From: Methylocystis echinoides
Lineage (GTDB): Bacteria; Pseudomonadota; Alphaproteobacteria; Rhizobiales; Beijerinckiaceae
Length of the DNA: 64,000 bases
Direction of reading: 5' to 3'
NCBI RefSeq assembly: GCF_040687965.1
Contig: NZ_CP156084.1
Coordinates: 2,046,501 to 2,110,500 of the forward strand
Shown here: positions 52,549 to 62,033 of the stretch, piece by piece
Layout: every line of letters starts with the position of its first letter
Position numbering within the stretch: position 1 is the stretch's first letter
Position numbers and translations under genes: made by a program
Notes under the pieces: model-generated
Database searches by the model: none
What the model saw: the letters and a program-made list of their open reading frames with translations, nothing else
What the model was told of the DNA's origin: nothing

Positions 52549-53838
52549 ATGGCAGACGCCGCTCGCCCCTTGCTCGCCTTACTTTGCTTTCTGCTTATCG
52601 CCTACGCTCTCAGCGACAATCGACGCAAGATTCCCTGGCGGGTCGTTTTTGCAGGACTGGCCCTCTCAATCGGCCTCGCGGTTGTCCTGAGCGGCTTTTC
52701 GCCTGTAAAGAGAATTTTGCTGTTCATGAGCGAGTCCGCCCATGCGCTGCAGACGGCGACCGACGCCGGGTCGAGCTTTGTGTTCGGCTATCTCGGAGGC
52801 GGCGAAACGCCCTTCGCCGTGCAGAAGCCGAGCGCCAGTTTTATCCTCGCCTTCCGGGCCCTGCCGATGGTGCTCACGATTTCTGCCTTGGCGTCCCTGT
52901 TTTTTTACTGGGGTGTCCTGCAGCGCGTCGCCGGCGCGCTCGCCTGGCTGTTGCGACGTTCGATGGGCTTGAACGGACCTTTGGCGCTGGGCGCGGCCGT
53001 CCATGTTTTTGTGGGCATGATCGAGGCGCCGCTCTTAATTCGCCCCTATCTTGCGCAGATGCAGCGGGGCGAGCTTTTTGCCTTGATGAGCTGCGGCATG
53101 GCTGGCGTCGCCGGCACGGTCATGGTGATCTATGCGGGCTTTCTCGCGCCCTTCATTCCGGACGCCCTGGGCCATATTCTCATCGCGTCCGTCATCGCTA
53201 CGCCAGCCGCGATCTCCATCGCCGCCATCATGTCGCCGTGGCGGCTGGACGAAGATGCAGACGATGCTTCGTTGATGGTCGATCATCCGCCCGCGGGGCC
53301 CTTTGACGCGATCATCAGAGGGGTCGCGGAGGGCGTCGGCCCGCTCGTCGGCATTGTCAGCGTCCTGTTGACGACAATCGCTCTGGTGACGCTCGTCAAC
53401 ATTGCGCTCGCGCAATTGCCGCCTCTGGGCGGTCGGGTCGTGAGTCTCCAGTGGATTTTCGCCTGGCCGTTTCGGCCTGTCGCATGGCTCATCGGCGTGC
53501 CTTGGGAAGAAACCCCCGTCGCCGCGTCGTTGATGGCGACGAAGACGGTCGTGAATGAATTTGTCGCCTATCGCGCAATGAGCGAGTTGAGCGTCGACGC
53601 GCTTTCCCCGAAAAGCCGCTTGCTGCTCACCTATGCGCTATGCGGTTTCGCAAATTTCGGCAGTATGGGCATTCTCGTGGGCGGCCTCAACGCCATGTTG
53701 CCAGAACGGCGCGCCGAAATCGCGCGTCTCGGCCTGCGGTCGATCCTGTCTGGAACGATGGCCACCTGTACGAGCGCGACCGTCGCGGGCGCGCTTTACG
53801 ATCTTACTTCCATATCTGCGGCGGCTTCGGGTTCATAA
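52549..53838 (+). CDS. CNT-family nucleoside transporter
   Basis: 429 residues, highly hydrophobic inner-membrane protein. NupC/CNT features: VFGYLGGGETPFAV, VHVFVGMIEAPLLIRPYL with the conserved Glu, SCGMAGVAGTVMVIYAGFL, TKTVVNEFVAY and LCGFANFGSMGILVGGL. Concentrates nucleosides by cation symport. The N-terminal helices are shorter than in E. coli NupC but complete for the family. Confidence 0.92.
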   Translation: MADAARPLLALLCFLLIAYALSDNRRKIPWRVVFAGLALSIGLAVVLSGFSPVKRILLFMSESAHALQTATDAGSSFVFGYLGGGETPFAVQKPSASFILAFRALPMVLTISALASLFFYWGVLQRVAGALAWLLRRSMGLNGPLALGAAVHVFVGMIEAPLLIRPYLAQMQRGELFALMSCGMAGVAGTVMVIYAGFLAPFIPDALGHILIASVIATPAAISIAAIMSPWRLDEDADDASLMVDHPPAGPFDAIIRGVAEGVGPLVGIVSVLLTTIALVTLVNIALAQLPPLGGRVVSLQWIFAWPFRPVAWLIGVPWEETPVAASLMATKTVVNEFVAYRAMSELSVDALSPKSRLLLTYALCGFANFGSMGILVGGLNAMLPERRAEIARLGLRSILSGTMATCTSATVAGALYDLTSISAAASGS

Positions 53839-53856
53839 CATTTTTGGAGAAGGCCA

Positions 53857-54921
53857 ATGTTTGGGGACAAAATTTTTCGATCAGCGATCATCGCCCCGGT
53901 TCTGGCTTGCGGGGGCTCAGGGCCAGCCTTTGCCGCAGATCCTCTGCCGGCCTATGGCGCGAGTATCTCTGAGACTTCAGTCTCCGGCATTTCATCCGGC
54001 GCCGCCATGGCGGTGCAGTTCCACGTCGCGCATTCCAGTACGGTGAAAGGAGCTGGCGTGATCGCCGGCGTCCCTTATGGCTGCGCCGAGAATAGCGCGA
54101 CCCGAGCGACTCGAAATTGCATGAAGCCCGACGCCGACCATCCCGCCCCCGATCTGGCGCATCTCAAGGCGATGACGGACGGCCTCGTGCGTTCGCGCGC
54201 AGTGGACGACGTGGCCAACCTCAACAGTTCTCGCGTATGGCTGTTTTCTGGCCGGGCCGACAAGGTTGTCTTGACGCCGGTCATGGACGTCGTGCGGGAC
54301 TATTACGCGCTCTACCTGCCGACCGCCGAGCAAATCGTCTACCGAAAAGACGTGGATGCGGGCCACGCGATGATCACCGAGGACTATGGAGACGCCTGCG
54401 ACGTTACTGGCGAGCCTTTCATCGATGACTGCAACCTCGACGCCGCCGGGGCCATCCTCGCGCAGATTTACGGCAAGCTCAATCCGCGCAATGCGCAGGA
54501 AAGCGGCCGCTACATTCAGTTCGACCAGAAAGAATTTCTGCCCGACGGCGACGCGCGCGGACATAGTCTGAGCGATGCGGGCTACGCCTATGTCCCGACG
54601 GCCTGCGCTGAAGAATCCTGCCGCGTGCACGTCGCCTTCCATGGCTGCCGCCAGCAGGTGGACGCAATCGGCGACCGCTTTTACAAACACGCCGGCTATA
54701 ACCGCTGGGCCGATACGAACCACATCATCGTGCTCTACCCTCAGACGATCAGCCGCTGGGGATGGGGATGGCCGTTCTATACTTTCAATTTCAGATGGAA
54801 TCCAAACGCCTGCTGGGACTGGTGGGGTTATGACGGAGGCGAATACCACACGAAAAGCGGGACGCAGATTCAGGCGATCTGGGGGATGGTGGCGCGCTTG
54901 GCCGGGAAGGCCAACCGTTGA
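53857..54921 (+). CDS. Secreted PHB-depolymerase-like esterase
   Basis: 354 residues with a signal peptide (SAIIAPVLACGGSGPAFA). Alpha/beta-hydrolase with lipase box GISSGAA (nucleophile Ser near 46), Asp candidate in RADKVVLT and His in AGHAMITEDYGD, plus the C-terminal GCRQQVD and YNRWADTNHIIVLYPQ segments typical of PHB depolymerase-family esterases. Several Cys could form disulfides. Polymer or short-ester substrate not certain. It starts 18 bp after the nucleoside transporter. Confidence 0.88.
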   Translation: MFGDKIFRSAIIAPVLACGGSGPAFAADPLPAYGASISETSVSGISSGAAMAVQFHVAHSSTVKGAGVIAGVPYGCAENSATRATRNCMKPDADHPAPDLAHLKAMTDGLVRSRAVDDVANLNSSRVWLFSGRADKVVLTPVMDVVRDYYALYLPTAEQIVYRKDVDAGHAMITEDYGDACDVTGEPFIDDCNLDAAGAILAQIYGKLNPRNAQESGRYIQFDQKEFLPDGDARGHSLSDAGYAYVPTACAEESCRVHVAFHGCRQQVDAIGDRFYKHAGYNRWADTNHIIVLYPQTISRWGWGWPFYTFNFRWNPNACWDWWGYDGGEYHTKSGTQIQAIWGMVARLAGKANR

Positions 54922-54981
54922 GGAGTCGGATAAGGCGATGACGGTTCGGTCGAGCTCGCTTTTGGGAGTTAGGGCAAGTTC

Positions 54982-55647
54982 ATGAGCGATGACCGCCTTT
55001 TCTCTGCCGCGGCCGCGCGCAACCGCGGACCCATCCTGGACGTCCTGCGCGCGGTTCTGCCGGAACGAGGGCTCGTACTGGAGGTGGCGAGCGGCTCCGG
55101 CGAACATGCCGTGCACTTCGCCGCAGAGCTTGCAAAGCTGACATTCGCGCCGTCGGATCCCAGCGCAAAGGCTCGCAAGAGCATCCTGGCGTGGATCGCG
55201 TCGACGGGCGTTCGCAATGTGCAGGCCCCGCTCGCTCTCGATGCGGCGACGGCGCCCTGGCCAATCGATCGAGCCGACGCCGTCATCTGCATCAACATGG
55301 TCCATATTTCGCCGTGGGCGGCGACGGAAGGCCTCTTCAATCATGCGGGGGAGATTCTGCCCCCCGGCGCGCCGCTCTATCTTTATGGTCCCTACAAGCG
55401 GGGCGGCGCCCATACCGCCCCGAGCAACGCCGCATTCGACGCCGGGCTTCGCGCTCAGGACCCCTCTTGGGGCGTCCGTGATCTCGAAGCAATGGCCGAT
55501 CTTGGTTGCCGGAGCGGCTTCGAAAAGCCCGAGATCGTAGAAATGCCGGCGAATAATCTCAGTCTGATATTCCGTCGGCGGTCGTCCTCGGGTCGATCGA
55601 TGAAAGAAGGAGGAGACATGGACGACAAGTTGAAGAGGCCAGCATGA
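54982..55647 (+). CDS. DUF938-type SAM-dependent methyltransferase
   Basis: 221 residues. VLEVASGSGEHAVHFA is the SAM-binding motif I; DAVICINMVHISPW and LYLYGPYKRGG are DUF938 signatures. The last 20 residues (GRSMKEGGDMDDKLK) look like a tail added by coupling to the next gene, whose ATG overlaps the stop. Small-molecule methyltransferase of unknown substrate. Confidence 0.85.
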   Translation: MSDDRLFSAAAARNRGPILDVLRAVLPERGLVLEVASGSGEHAVHFAAELAKLTFAPSDPSAKARKSILAWIASTGVRNVQAPLALDAATAPWPIDRADAVICINMVHISPWAATEGLFNHAGEILPPGAPLYLYGPYKRGGAHTAPSNAAFDAGLRAQDPSWGVRDLEAMADLGCRSGFEKPEIVEMPANNLSLIFRRRSSSGRSMKEGGDMDDKLKRPA

Positions 55648-56339
55648 TTCCGTGGGTCCTGCTCGACACGGCGCCGATACCGGGCGGCGAAGGCGCGCTG
55701 CGGCTCATGCGGCGGGGCGCAGAATTCTCGATCATGCTCGGCAATAACGAGCTGATGAACAGCCGCCTCAGTGGATCCGAGCAAGCGCTGGCAACGCTCA
55801 CACATGAGAGACTCGGTTGCAGGCCGGAGCCGCGAATCCTCATCGGCGGGCTGGGGATGGGTTTTACTTTGCGCGCCATGCTTGCGGTCCTCGATGCAGA
55901 GGCGCGCGTCGTCGTCGCGGAGCTCGTTCCAGCGGTGGTGGCGTGGGCGCGCGGCCCAATGGTTGACCTGCACGGCGCGAGCCTGACCGATCCACGCGTC
56001 ACGATTCATGAAACGGATGTGGCCCGGCTCATTCACGCGGCGCGCGCGTCCTATGACGCAATCCTGCTCGACGTCGATAATGGCCCCGAGGGGCTGTCGC
56101 GCGAAGCCAATGACGGTCTTTATCAGATGGCGGGACTGGCCGCAGCCCGCGTAGCTTTGCGCCCGGGCGGCGTCCTGGCCGTCTGGTCCTCCGGCCCCGA
56201 CCGCAGCTTCACTCAGCGGCTTCACAGGGCCGGGTTCGGCGTCGAGGAAATCAAGGTGCGGGCCAACGCCAAGAGAGGCGGCGCCCGGCATGTCGTCTGG
56301 GTAGCGACGCGGACCGATCGTAAGCGCCCGCAGGGTTGA
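55644..56339 (+). CDS. Spermidine-synthase-like methyltransferase-fold protein
   Basis: 231 residues, overlapping the preceding gene by 4 bp. SpeE-like Rossmann fold: ILIGGLGMGFTLRAML, VVVAELVPAVVAWARG and YDAILLDVDNGPEGL replace the aminopropyltransferase motifs. The N-terminal polyamine-binding region is short, so true spermidine synthase activity is doubtful. Similar proteins are annotated as spermine/spermidine synthase-family proteins. Confidence 0.8.
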   Translation: MIPWVLLDTAPIPGGEGALRLMRRGAEFSIMLGNNELMNSRLSGSEQALATLTHERLGCRPEPRILIGGLGMGFTLRAMLAVLDAEARVVVAELVPAVVAWARGPMVDLHGASLTDPRVTIHETDVARLIHAARASYDAILLDVDNGPEGLSREANDGLYQMAGLAAARVALRPGGVLAVWSSGPDRSFTQRLHRAGFGVEEIKVRANAKRGGARHVVWVATRTDRKRPQG

Positions 56340-56764
56340 CAGCCTTCGTCACAGCCGGGGTCTTTCCTTGCTTCGCCTTCGCGCTTCTCCTGGATTAAAG
56401 CTTCTCGCGATCGCGCGCCCCGGCTCCGAACCCGCAGGCGGGCGGCTGATGTTGCGGTCCTTGCGAAGAATGTGCTTTCATCCTTGCCGTCACGGCGCTC
56501 TTGCCGCAAGGACTGGTCCAGTTTGAGCGAAAGACAATAGAATTGCGATCCGGGCTCGAAATGGAAAATGTCGCAGGCGCGCTGCTTGCCCCCTTCGGCC
56601 GGCTGGTTCAGTTTGGTGATTCCCGTTCACTGGGAAATGGCATGAAAGTCACAATGCGAGATTCATTCCCGAATTTCGCTCCACGACCAAAGCGCCGGTG
56701 TGCCTCTTATGCGGGCGTCGCACTAACAGACAAGTTGCAGCTCAGGAGCATTGAGGCCCTCGTT
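56340..56764. other. Convergent intergenic region
   Basis: About 425 bases between convergent genes. No supported coding frame and no strong terminator with a T-run recognised; GC-rich inverted segments near 56400-56450 are imperfect. Confidence 0.45.
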
Positions 56765-57145
56765 CTAGGGGCCGGCCATCAGCGCGATGAGAGTTTCAAC
56801 CGCTCGCTTTGAAGGCGTTGGCTTTCTTAAGAGCATCGTGTCCGGGTGCCGGGCCTGAACATCGGGCGGAAGAGCGAAGCCCGTGCTGACGACGACAGCA
56901 GCGCCGCGTTCCTTGAGAACGTCGAGCACGGGTCCGATATCCCCGTCCGGCAAATTGACATCGACAATCGCAGCCCTGCATTCGGGCGTATCAGACAACA
57001 GATCGAGCGCTTCCCGCACGGAAGACGCGGGCCCGACCGGCTTGCCGCTCCATTCCTCGATGGTCAGGCAAAGATCCATGGCGATCACAGCCTCGTCCTC
57101 AACAACGAGGACGAGCCGATCGGCGAGAGCATTGGCTGCGGGCAT
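56765..57145 (-). CDS. Single-domain response regulator
   Basis: 126 residues from the ATG at 57145, behind AGGAA. Receiver domain only: VLVVEDEAVIAMD (acidic pair), phospho-Asp in AIVDVNLPDG, conserved Thr/Ser in VVVSTGF and Lys in LLRKPTPS. No output domain. It sits 11 bp after the HWE kinase gene on the same strand, so it is likely its cognate partner, as in FixJ-free or CheY-like receiver pairs of Hyphomicrobiales. Confidence 0.9.
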   Translation of the reverse strand: MPAANALADRLVLVVEDEAVIAMDLCLTIEEWSGKPVGPASSVREALDLLSDTPECRAAIVDVNLPDGDIGPVLDVLKERGAAVVVSTGFALPPDVQARHPDTMLLRKPTPSKRAVETLIALMAGP

Positions 57146-57156
57146 GCGGCAAATTC

Positions 57157-58923
57157 CTAACGGGGAAGGCGGTCGAGCAAGGCGGTGAGCGTCACCTGCA
57201 CTCCGCCGGGGGGCCACTCTGTCCTCAACTCGCCGCCTAGTTGGCCTTTCGCGCTCAATTCCATCAGTTGGCTTCCAAAGCCTTTCTTCTCGGTTGATCT
57301 GGATATTGCCGGGCCGCCCTCCTCTCTCCAGCTCAAGCGCAGAATTTTTTCGTCGGCCTGTTCCCAGCGGATCGTAACGCGCCCTTGAGGCGCCGACAGC
57401 GCCCCATACTTCGAAGCGTTTGTCGCGAGCTCATGCAGAATGAGGCACAGGCTGGTGAGGGAGCTCGGTCCGACAAGGACGGGCGGCCCCGAGATCCTGG
57501 CCTGAGCGGGATCTCTTATATGCGGCTCAAGCACTGTGCTGACCACGCGGTCAATCGTCGTCTTTGCATCCGTCGCATCGCATTCCCTGTCCCAGGAAGG
57601 TGCGATGAGCTCATGGGCTCGAGCAAGCGCCATAAGACGGTCAATCAGCGTATCGGCAAATGCTCGCACATCGCCGGCGGATCGGGCGCCCATATTGACC
57701 ATGCTTACTGCGACTGCAAAAAGATTTTTAACGCGGTGGTGGAGCTCGCGAATGAGCAAGAGGCGCGCTTTTTCGAGACGCACGCGCTCCTCAATGACGA
57801 CTGCGGACGGCACCAGGTGAGTGATCACGCCTTCCGCGTTTCTCAGCGGCGCCAGCTGAAAATCGATGGTGAGAAGCGCTCCGCCTGCGATGCGAGCGTC
57901 CACATCGAACCGGCTCGTTTCTCCCTTAGCGGCGGCGATCGTCGCAGCCTTGATTCGCGCCTGGACCTTCGCGCAATAGCTCCACCAGTAAGTCTCCCAG
58001 AAATGCTTTCCCAAGACGTCACTGGATGAAAGCCCCGCAGCCTTGAGCGGAGCCTCGTTTGCGGCAATGAGGACGCCATCCAGCGTCATAAGGCCGACGA
58101 AGGCGAAGAGTTGATCGAGAACCTGGCGAAGCAGAGCCTCGCTCTCGGCTACAGCCTGTTCGGCCCGCTTTCGTTCCGTTATGTCGATCGACGTCCCGAT
58201 CACGCCAACGACGCGGCCCGTCTCATCACGGAACGGACTCTTGCGCGTGAGAAGAACACGCGGGCCCCGTTCGTCGTACCCCGCCTGCTCCTCGACTTCC
58301 TGGGTCTGGCCAAGGTCAATCGCTCGTCGGTCGCTGTCGGCAATGCTCTTGGCCTGCGCCTCGCTGAACCACTGCGCCTGCTGCCCCGTCCTCCCCCCGT
58401 CCTGGGCGAGTAGACGGAAGACGGCTGCATTGGCGAGCTTGAGGCGTCCTGCCAGGTCTTTTACGTAGACAAGAGCCGGAACTTCATCGATCACGCTTTG
58501 GAGGGTGCGCGCGCTTTCCCGCGCTTTCGCCTCGGCGTTCTCCAGTTCCGTTATATCGGTGTTTGTGCCGAACCAGTGCAGAATTGAGCCGTCCGGCGCG
58601 CGATGCGGAACGGCGCGGGTAAGGAAAGGCCGCAACACGCCGTCGGCCCCCCGCAAGGGGAACGTCATCTCGAAGACCTGCCCCGTTGCGAGCGCCCTCC
58701 GCCATCTCTCCATGACGATCGGAAGTTCATCAGGATCGTGCACGGATTGCCAGCCCCAGCCCTCCATTTGGGCAGGCGCGGTTCCAGTATATTCGTACCA
58801 TTTCTTATTATAATAGAAAATATAGCCCTGAGCGTCAGCCATCCAACAAAGGACAGGCAAGTGTTCAACCATAGCTACGAAATCGCCGGGCTCAGGCGAC
58901 GCACGAGCTTGATCAGACCCCAT
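57157..58923 (-). CDS. Multi-PAS HWE/HisKA_2-type sensor kinase
   Basis: 588 residues from the ATG at 58923, behind GGAGG. No membrane helices. Three PAS domains: about 10-135 (LPVLCWMADAQGYIFYYNKKWYEYTG split motifs), 140-265 and 275-390, two with PAC-type ends (DRTGRVVGVIGTSIDITERK-like). The kinase core starts LIRELHHRVKNLFA (phospho-His near 392), then SLCLILHELATNASKYGAL with the HisKA_2/HWE N box. Probably a light, redox or ligand sensor feeding the adjacent receiver protein. Confidence 0.9.
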   Translation of the reverse strand: MGSDQARASPEPGDFVAMVEHLPVLCWMADAQGYIFYYNKKWYEYTGTAPAQMEGWGWQSVHDPDELPIVMERWRRALATGQVFEMTFPLRGADGVLRPFLTRAVPHRAPDGSILHWFGTNTDITELENAEAKARESARTLQSVIDEVPALVYVKDLAGRLKLANAAVFRLLAQDGGRTGQQAQWFSEAQAKSIADSDRRAIDLGQTQEVEEQAGYDERGPRVLLTRKSPFRDETGRVVGVIGTSIDITERKRAEQAVAESEALLRQVLDQLFAFVGLMTLDGVLIAANEAPLKAAGLSSSDVLGKHFWETYWWSYCAKVQARIKAATIAAAKGETSRFDVDARIAGGALLTIDFQLAPLRNAEGVITHLVPSAVVIEERVRLEKARLLLIRELHHRVKNLFAVAVSMVNMGARSAGDVRAFADTLIDRLMALARAHELIAPSWDRECDATDAKTTIDRVVSTVLEPHIRDPAQARISGPPVLVGPSSLTSLCLILHELATNASKYGALSAPQGRVTIRWEQADEKILRLSWREEGGPAISRSTEKKGFGSQLMELSAKGQLGGELRTEWPPGGVQVTLTALLDRLPR

Positions 58924-59211
58924 GACGACCTCCGCCTCCCAGAGGACATCTAAGGCACGACAGGTGCCTCGGATAGAGGTTCCTCCGGTCTTGCAGAGAT
59001 TAACTTTGGCCAAGTATAGTTTAAGCCCGGATAGGGCAGCGACGCGACGGGCTGGCGCCTTTTCTCCAAGGCAAAGACAGCCCGCTCATTCCAAAGGAAA
59101 AGCTTGCGCGCAAGGTGGAGCGGGTCTCGTTGTCTGATGGCTCCTCTCCATCCCGCCCGACAAGAAGCCAAGGAAGTGTTTCCAGGCCATCGACGCCAAT
59201 CGGAAGGGCCC

Positions 59212-60600
59212 CTACGCCACGGCGTCCCCGACATCGGAGACTTTCGGAAAAACCAGCTTGAAAGTCGCGCCGCCGCCCGGGGTCTCCTCGACCCAGATTT
59301 TGCCCCCGTGGGTATCGACAATCTCTTTGGCAATAGCCAGGCCAAGGCCTGTTCCGGGGAGCTTTTCGCTCTTCCGCCAGAAGGGCTCGAAAATCATGTC
59401 TGTGTGGTCAGGAGAAACACCCTCTCCATGATCGATGATCGATATCAAGCCTTCGGCGTTTACTTCGACAAAAATCGTTCCATTCTTAGGCTCCGCGCGA
59501 ATGGCATTATCGAGAAGATTCGTAAGAACGCATTCAATCGCTCGCTGGTTTCCTTTAATGATCGCGTGCGGGGGATTGGCTTCGAAATCGAGAAACCTGT
59601 TGCAATCCATCGCCAAGGGGAGAAGACCAGCCACGACGCCGGCAGTCAGATTCGATAAATTGACTTCCTGATCCATGCTTACTTGCCCCTCGAACAGACG
59701 CGACGCCACGAGCATCTGCTCGACGATAGAGCGCAACTGACTGGCGTCGCTAAGGAGTTCGGAAGCAAGAGCGCTAGCTTTGGCGTTTTCCAGCCGGGCC
59801 CGCATGACAGCGAGCGGCGTACGCAATTCGTGAGCGGCGTTCGCGGTAATGCGACGCTGCCGAATGGCCCATGCATCGAGGCGCCGGAGCGCTTCGTTGA
59901 CCGCATCCACGAAGGGGCTTACCTCGACGGGGACGTCGGTCGGCAGCAGCGGCTTCGACAAGCTGTCCAGTTCAATTTTGGCCACCTCTGCAGCCGCGTC
60001 TCGCAACGGCGCGAGTCCCTGTCGAACAGCAAACCAGGCCGTCGCCCCAGAGAGCAGCACGGCAAAGACGAAATAGGCTGCATAAGTCAGCAGATCTTCG
60101 CGCATTGAATGAAAGAGGTCTTCGAGTCGAAATGTGGCGTGATACGTCGCGATGTGGAATCGCCCATAGGGCGTGCGCGCCGGTCCCATGAAGCCAAGCG
60201 CGGGCGTTTCGGGGTCGCTAGGCAAAACGAAATGCGTGTGAGAGGAATTGACCTCGATGACCTTTTCGAGTCTCGCGACGAGCTCAGGCGACGAGCCGTC
60301 GACCGGCGTTTTGCTTTTCGATTCGAAAGCGGCAAATTTCAGTTTTGGAATACGCGCAACTTCATCCTGCAACCCGGACGATGGCTCGATTTCAATATGG
60401 CCGTCCGCGCCCCGTTTCAACGAGTCGACGACAAGGCTAGCCGTTCTATAAGCGGCAAGTTCGTCCCAAGACTGCGTGAACCTCTCGACGCCGGCGAGAC
60501 CCAAGCCGAGCGTCGCCGCCCAGGCGAGGAAAAATGCGTTGAACTGAGCGATGACCAGATAGCCGACGGTGCGCCGGGCGAGCGAAGAGTGAGCCTTCAC
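59212..60600 (-). CDS. Membrane sensor histidine kinase
   Basis: 462 residues. Two transmembrane helices (about 12-34, YLVIAQFNAFFLAWAATLGL; about 168-190, YAAYFVFAVLLSGATAWFAV) flank a periplasmic sensor of about 130 residues. Then a HAMP-like segment, HisKA (HELRTPLAVM, His near 253), and HATPase (NLLDNAIRAEPKNG, GTGLGLAIAKEIVD). QseC/PmrB-like architecture. Its ATG overlaps the stop of the response regulator gene (ATGA). Likely sensor of a metal or envelope signal. Confidence 0.92.
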   Translation of the reverse strand: MKAHSSLARRTVGYLVIAQFNAFFLAWAATLGLGLAGVERFTQSWDELAAYRTASLVVDSLKRGADGHIEIEPSSGLQDEVARIPKLKFAAFESKSKTPVDGSSPELVARLEKVIEVNSSHTHFVLPSDPETPALGFMGPARTPYGRFHIATYHATFRLEDLFHSMREDLLTYAAYFVFAVLLSGATAWFAVRQGLAPLRDAAAEVAKIELDSLSKPLLPTDVPVEVSPFVDAVNEALRRLDAWAIRQRRITANAAHELRTPLAVMRARLENAKASALASELLSDASQLRSIVEQMLVASRLFEGQVSMDQEVNLSNLTAGVVAGLLPLAMDCNRFLDFEANPPHAIIKGNQRAIECVLTNLLDNAIRAEPKNGTIFVEVNAEGLISIIDHGEGVSPDHTDMIFEPFWRKSEKLPGTGLGLAIAKEIVDTHGGKIWVEETPGGGATFKLVFPKVSDVGDAVA

Positions 60601-61289
60601 CGTCGCTCCTCGCGCTCCCTAGTTTCACGCAGAATGTAGCCGAGCGAGCGCGCAGAAAAGATTTCAGCGCCGGCGTTCATTGCGGCAAGACGCGCTCGCA
60701 AACGCGAGACGAGCGACGTGAGCGCATGATCCTGCACTTCCTCGCCATATCCGTAAAGCTCGGCGTGCAGGGTCTCCCGTGAGACGACGCAATTGGCCCG
60801 CCTGACAAGGGTCTCGAGCAGGACAAGCTCCCCGCGCGACAGAAGCGCCTGCGTTCCGCTAATGTGGACGGCCCGGTTTTCGAGATCGAATCTGAGAGCG
60901 CCGACTTGAACCGGCGGGGTCGGTCCACTGCTATGCTTTCTCAGATTCGCGCGAATGCGTGCAACGAGCTCGTCGAGATTGAAAGGCTTTGTAAGATAAT
61001 CATCGGCCCCTGCCTCGAGCCCTTCGATCCTGTTGTCGACGGCGTCGAGCGCAGTCAGCAGCAAGATTCTTATGTCGGGTCTCTTTCTGCGCATCCGCGG
61101 GACCAGCGCGATGCCGTCGCCATCCGGCAATCTGCGATCAATCAGCGCGAGCGCATAGGCGCAGCGCTCGAGTGCGCGATCCGCATCCTCGATCGTGTCG
61201 ACGCTATCGACATTGTAGCCGGCTCGATGGATTTTTTCGGCCACTTGGCGCGATAGGTCGGGGTGATCCTCGACCAGAAGGATACGCAT
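60597..61289 (-). CDS. OmpR-family response regulator
   Basis: 230 residues from the ATG at 61289. Receiver domain (MRILLVEDHPDLSRQ; Asp51 in LALIDRRLPDGDG; Lys in YLTKPFNLDELVAR) and winged-helix DNA-binding domain (about 130-225; HALTSLVSRLRARL recognition region, ARSLGYILRE end). Pairs with the kinase gene it overlaps. A 24-bp perfect dyad 112 bases upstream of its ATG is a candidate binding site. Confidence 0.94.
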   Translation of the reverse strand: MRILLVEDHPDLSRQVAEKIHRAGYNVDSVDTIEDADRALERCAYALALIDRRLPDGDGIALVPRMRRKRPDIRILLLTALDAVDNRIEGLEAGADDYLTKPFNLDELVARIRANLRKHSSGPTPPVQVGALRFDLENRAVHISGTQALLSRGELVLLETLVRRANCVVSRETLHAELYGYGEEVQDHALTSLVSRLRARLAAMNAGAEIFSARSLGYILRETREREERR

Positions 61290-61400
61290 GGGCGCCGCTC
61301 CCAAGCTGGACTGGCGGCGGCGGACGCCGACGCAACCGCCATTATCGCTGCAAAGCCTGTCGATCGCCAAGACCGGGCTGTGACGACATCGCTGCAGCTG

Positions 61401-61424
61401 TTGCATTCTTGCAACAGAATGCAA
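61401..61424. promoter_or_regulatory. 24-bp perfect dyad, candidate operator
   Basis: TTGCATTC (61401-61408), eight-base spacer TTGCAACA, GAATGCAA (61417-61424). TTGCA also recurs directly within it with a 9-base step, the arrangement bound by OmpR-type regulators. It lies between the divergent response regulator gene and the small gene before the TonB receptor. Confidence 0.55.
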
Positions 61425-61552
61425 TTTCCCGCGCGGAGGCTCCGCTTGCGAGGTTCCTGCGATCTTTCTTCGTTATCCCTGAATTGCGCCTGCTTCCAAC
61501 CGAATGAAGCGGTTTCGACGGACGGCGTGGAGCAGAGGGCAAAGCGATCGAG

Positions 61553-61975
61553 ATGCGAGGCGACGTGACGAGATCAGGAACCAGCCGGGAGACGGAGCGG
61601 TTCGCGCGTCGCTTCCTGCTGGCTTTGCTGATCGCGATTGCTCTCTTCGCTCAAGGCGTCATTGCCGCTCATTCCGGGGGACCGAAGTCCCGTTTCGCAG
61701 ACGGCGACGCCGTAACTTCGTTGCTGGATATCCCGTGCAAGAGTTCATCCGGCGCCGACGGATCGGGAGCGCCTTCCGGGAAGGCGTCTGTCTGCTGCAT
61801 CCTTTGCGGCGCCGCGGCCTACGCCAAAGCGCCGCTCTCCCCCGAACGCGACATCAGCAGCCGCGCCCTCTTTGTCCATCTCGCGCCAATAAATGTCTCT
61901 GTCTCGCTCTCCTGCGAGCGGCCGTCAGGCTGGGGGAGCGTCTGGTCGGCTCAAGCGCCGCCTGTTGTCTCCTGA
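61553..61975 (+). CDS. DUF2946-like small Cys-containing membrane/secreted protein
   Basis: 140 residues with one N-terminal hydrophobic segment (LLALLIAIALFAQGVIAAH), then a loop with SVCCILCGAAA and a Pro/Ser-rich end. The CC-x-x-C cluster following a signal-like helix resembles DUF2946 proteins found beside TonB receptors and copper genes. The likeness is by pattern only. It lies 58 bp before the TonB receptor gene and probably shares its promoter. Metal-linked role possible. Confidence 0.6.
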   Translation: MRGDVTRSGTSRETERFARRFLLALLIAIALFAQGVIAAHSGGPKSRFADGDAVTSLLDIPCKSSSGADGSGAPSGKASVCCILCGAAAYAKAPLSPERDISSRALFVHLAPINVSVSLSCERPSGWGSVWSAQAPPVVS

Positions 61976-62033
61976 TCGATCCCCCTCGCTCACATCCGAC
62001 GATCGGGCGCCGATGCGCCGCAGGAGATAACAA

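Noticed and set aside
56501-56812. Open frame of 103 codons before the receiver gene
   Set aside because: Runs into the 3' end of the opposite response regulator gene, with no ribosome site or domain.
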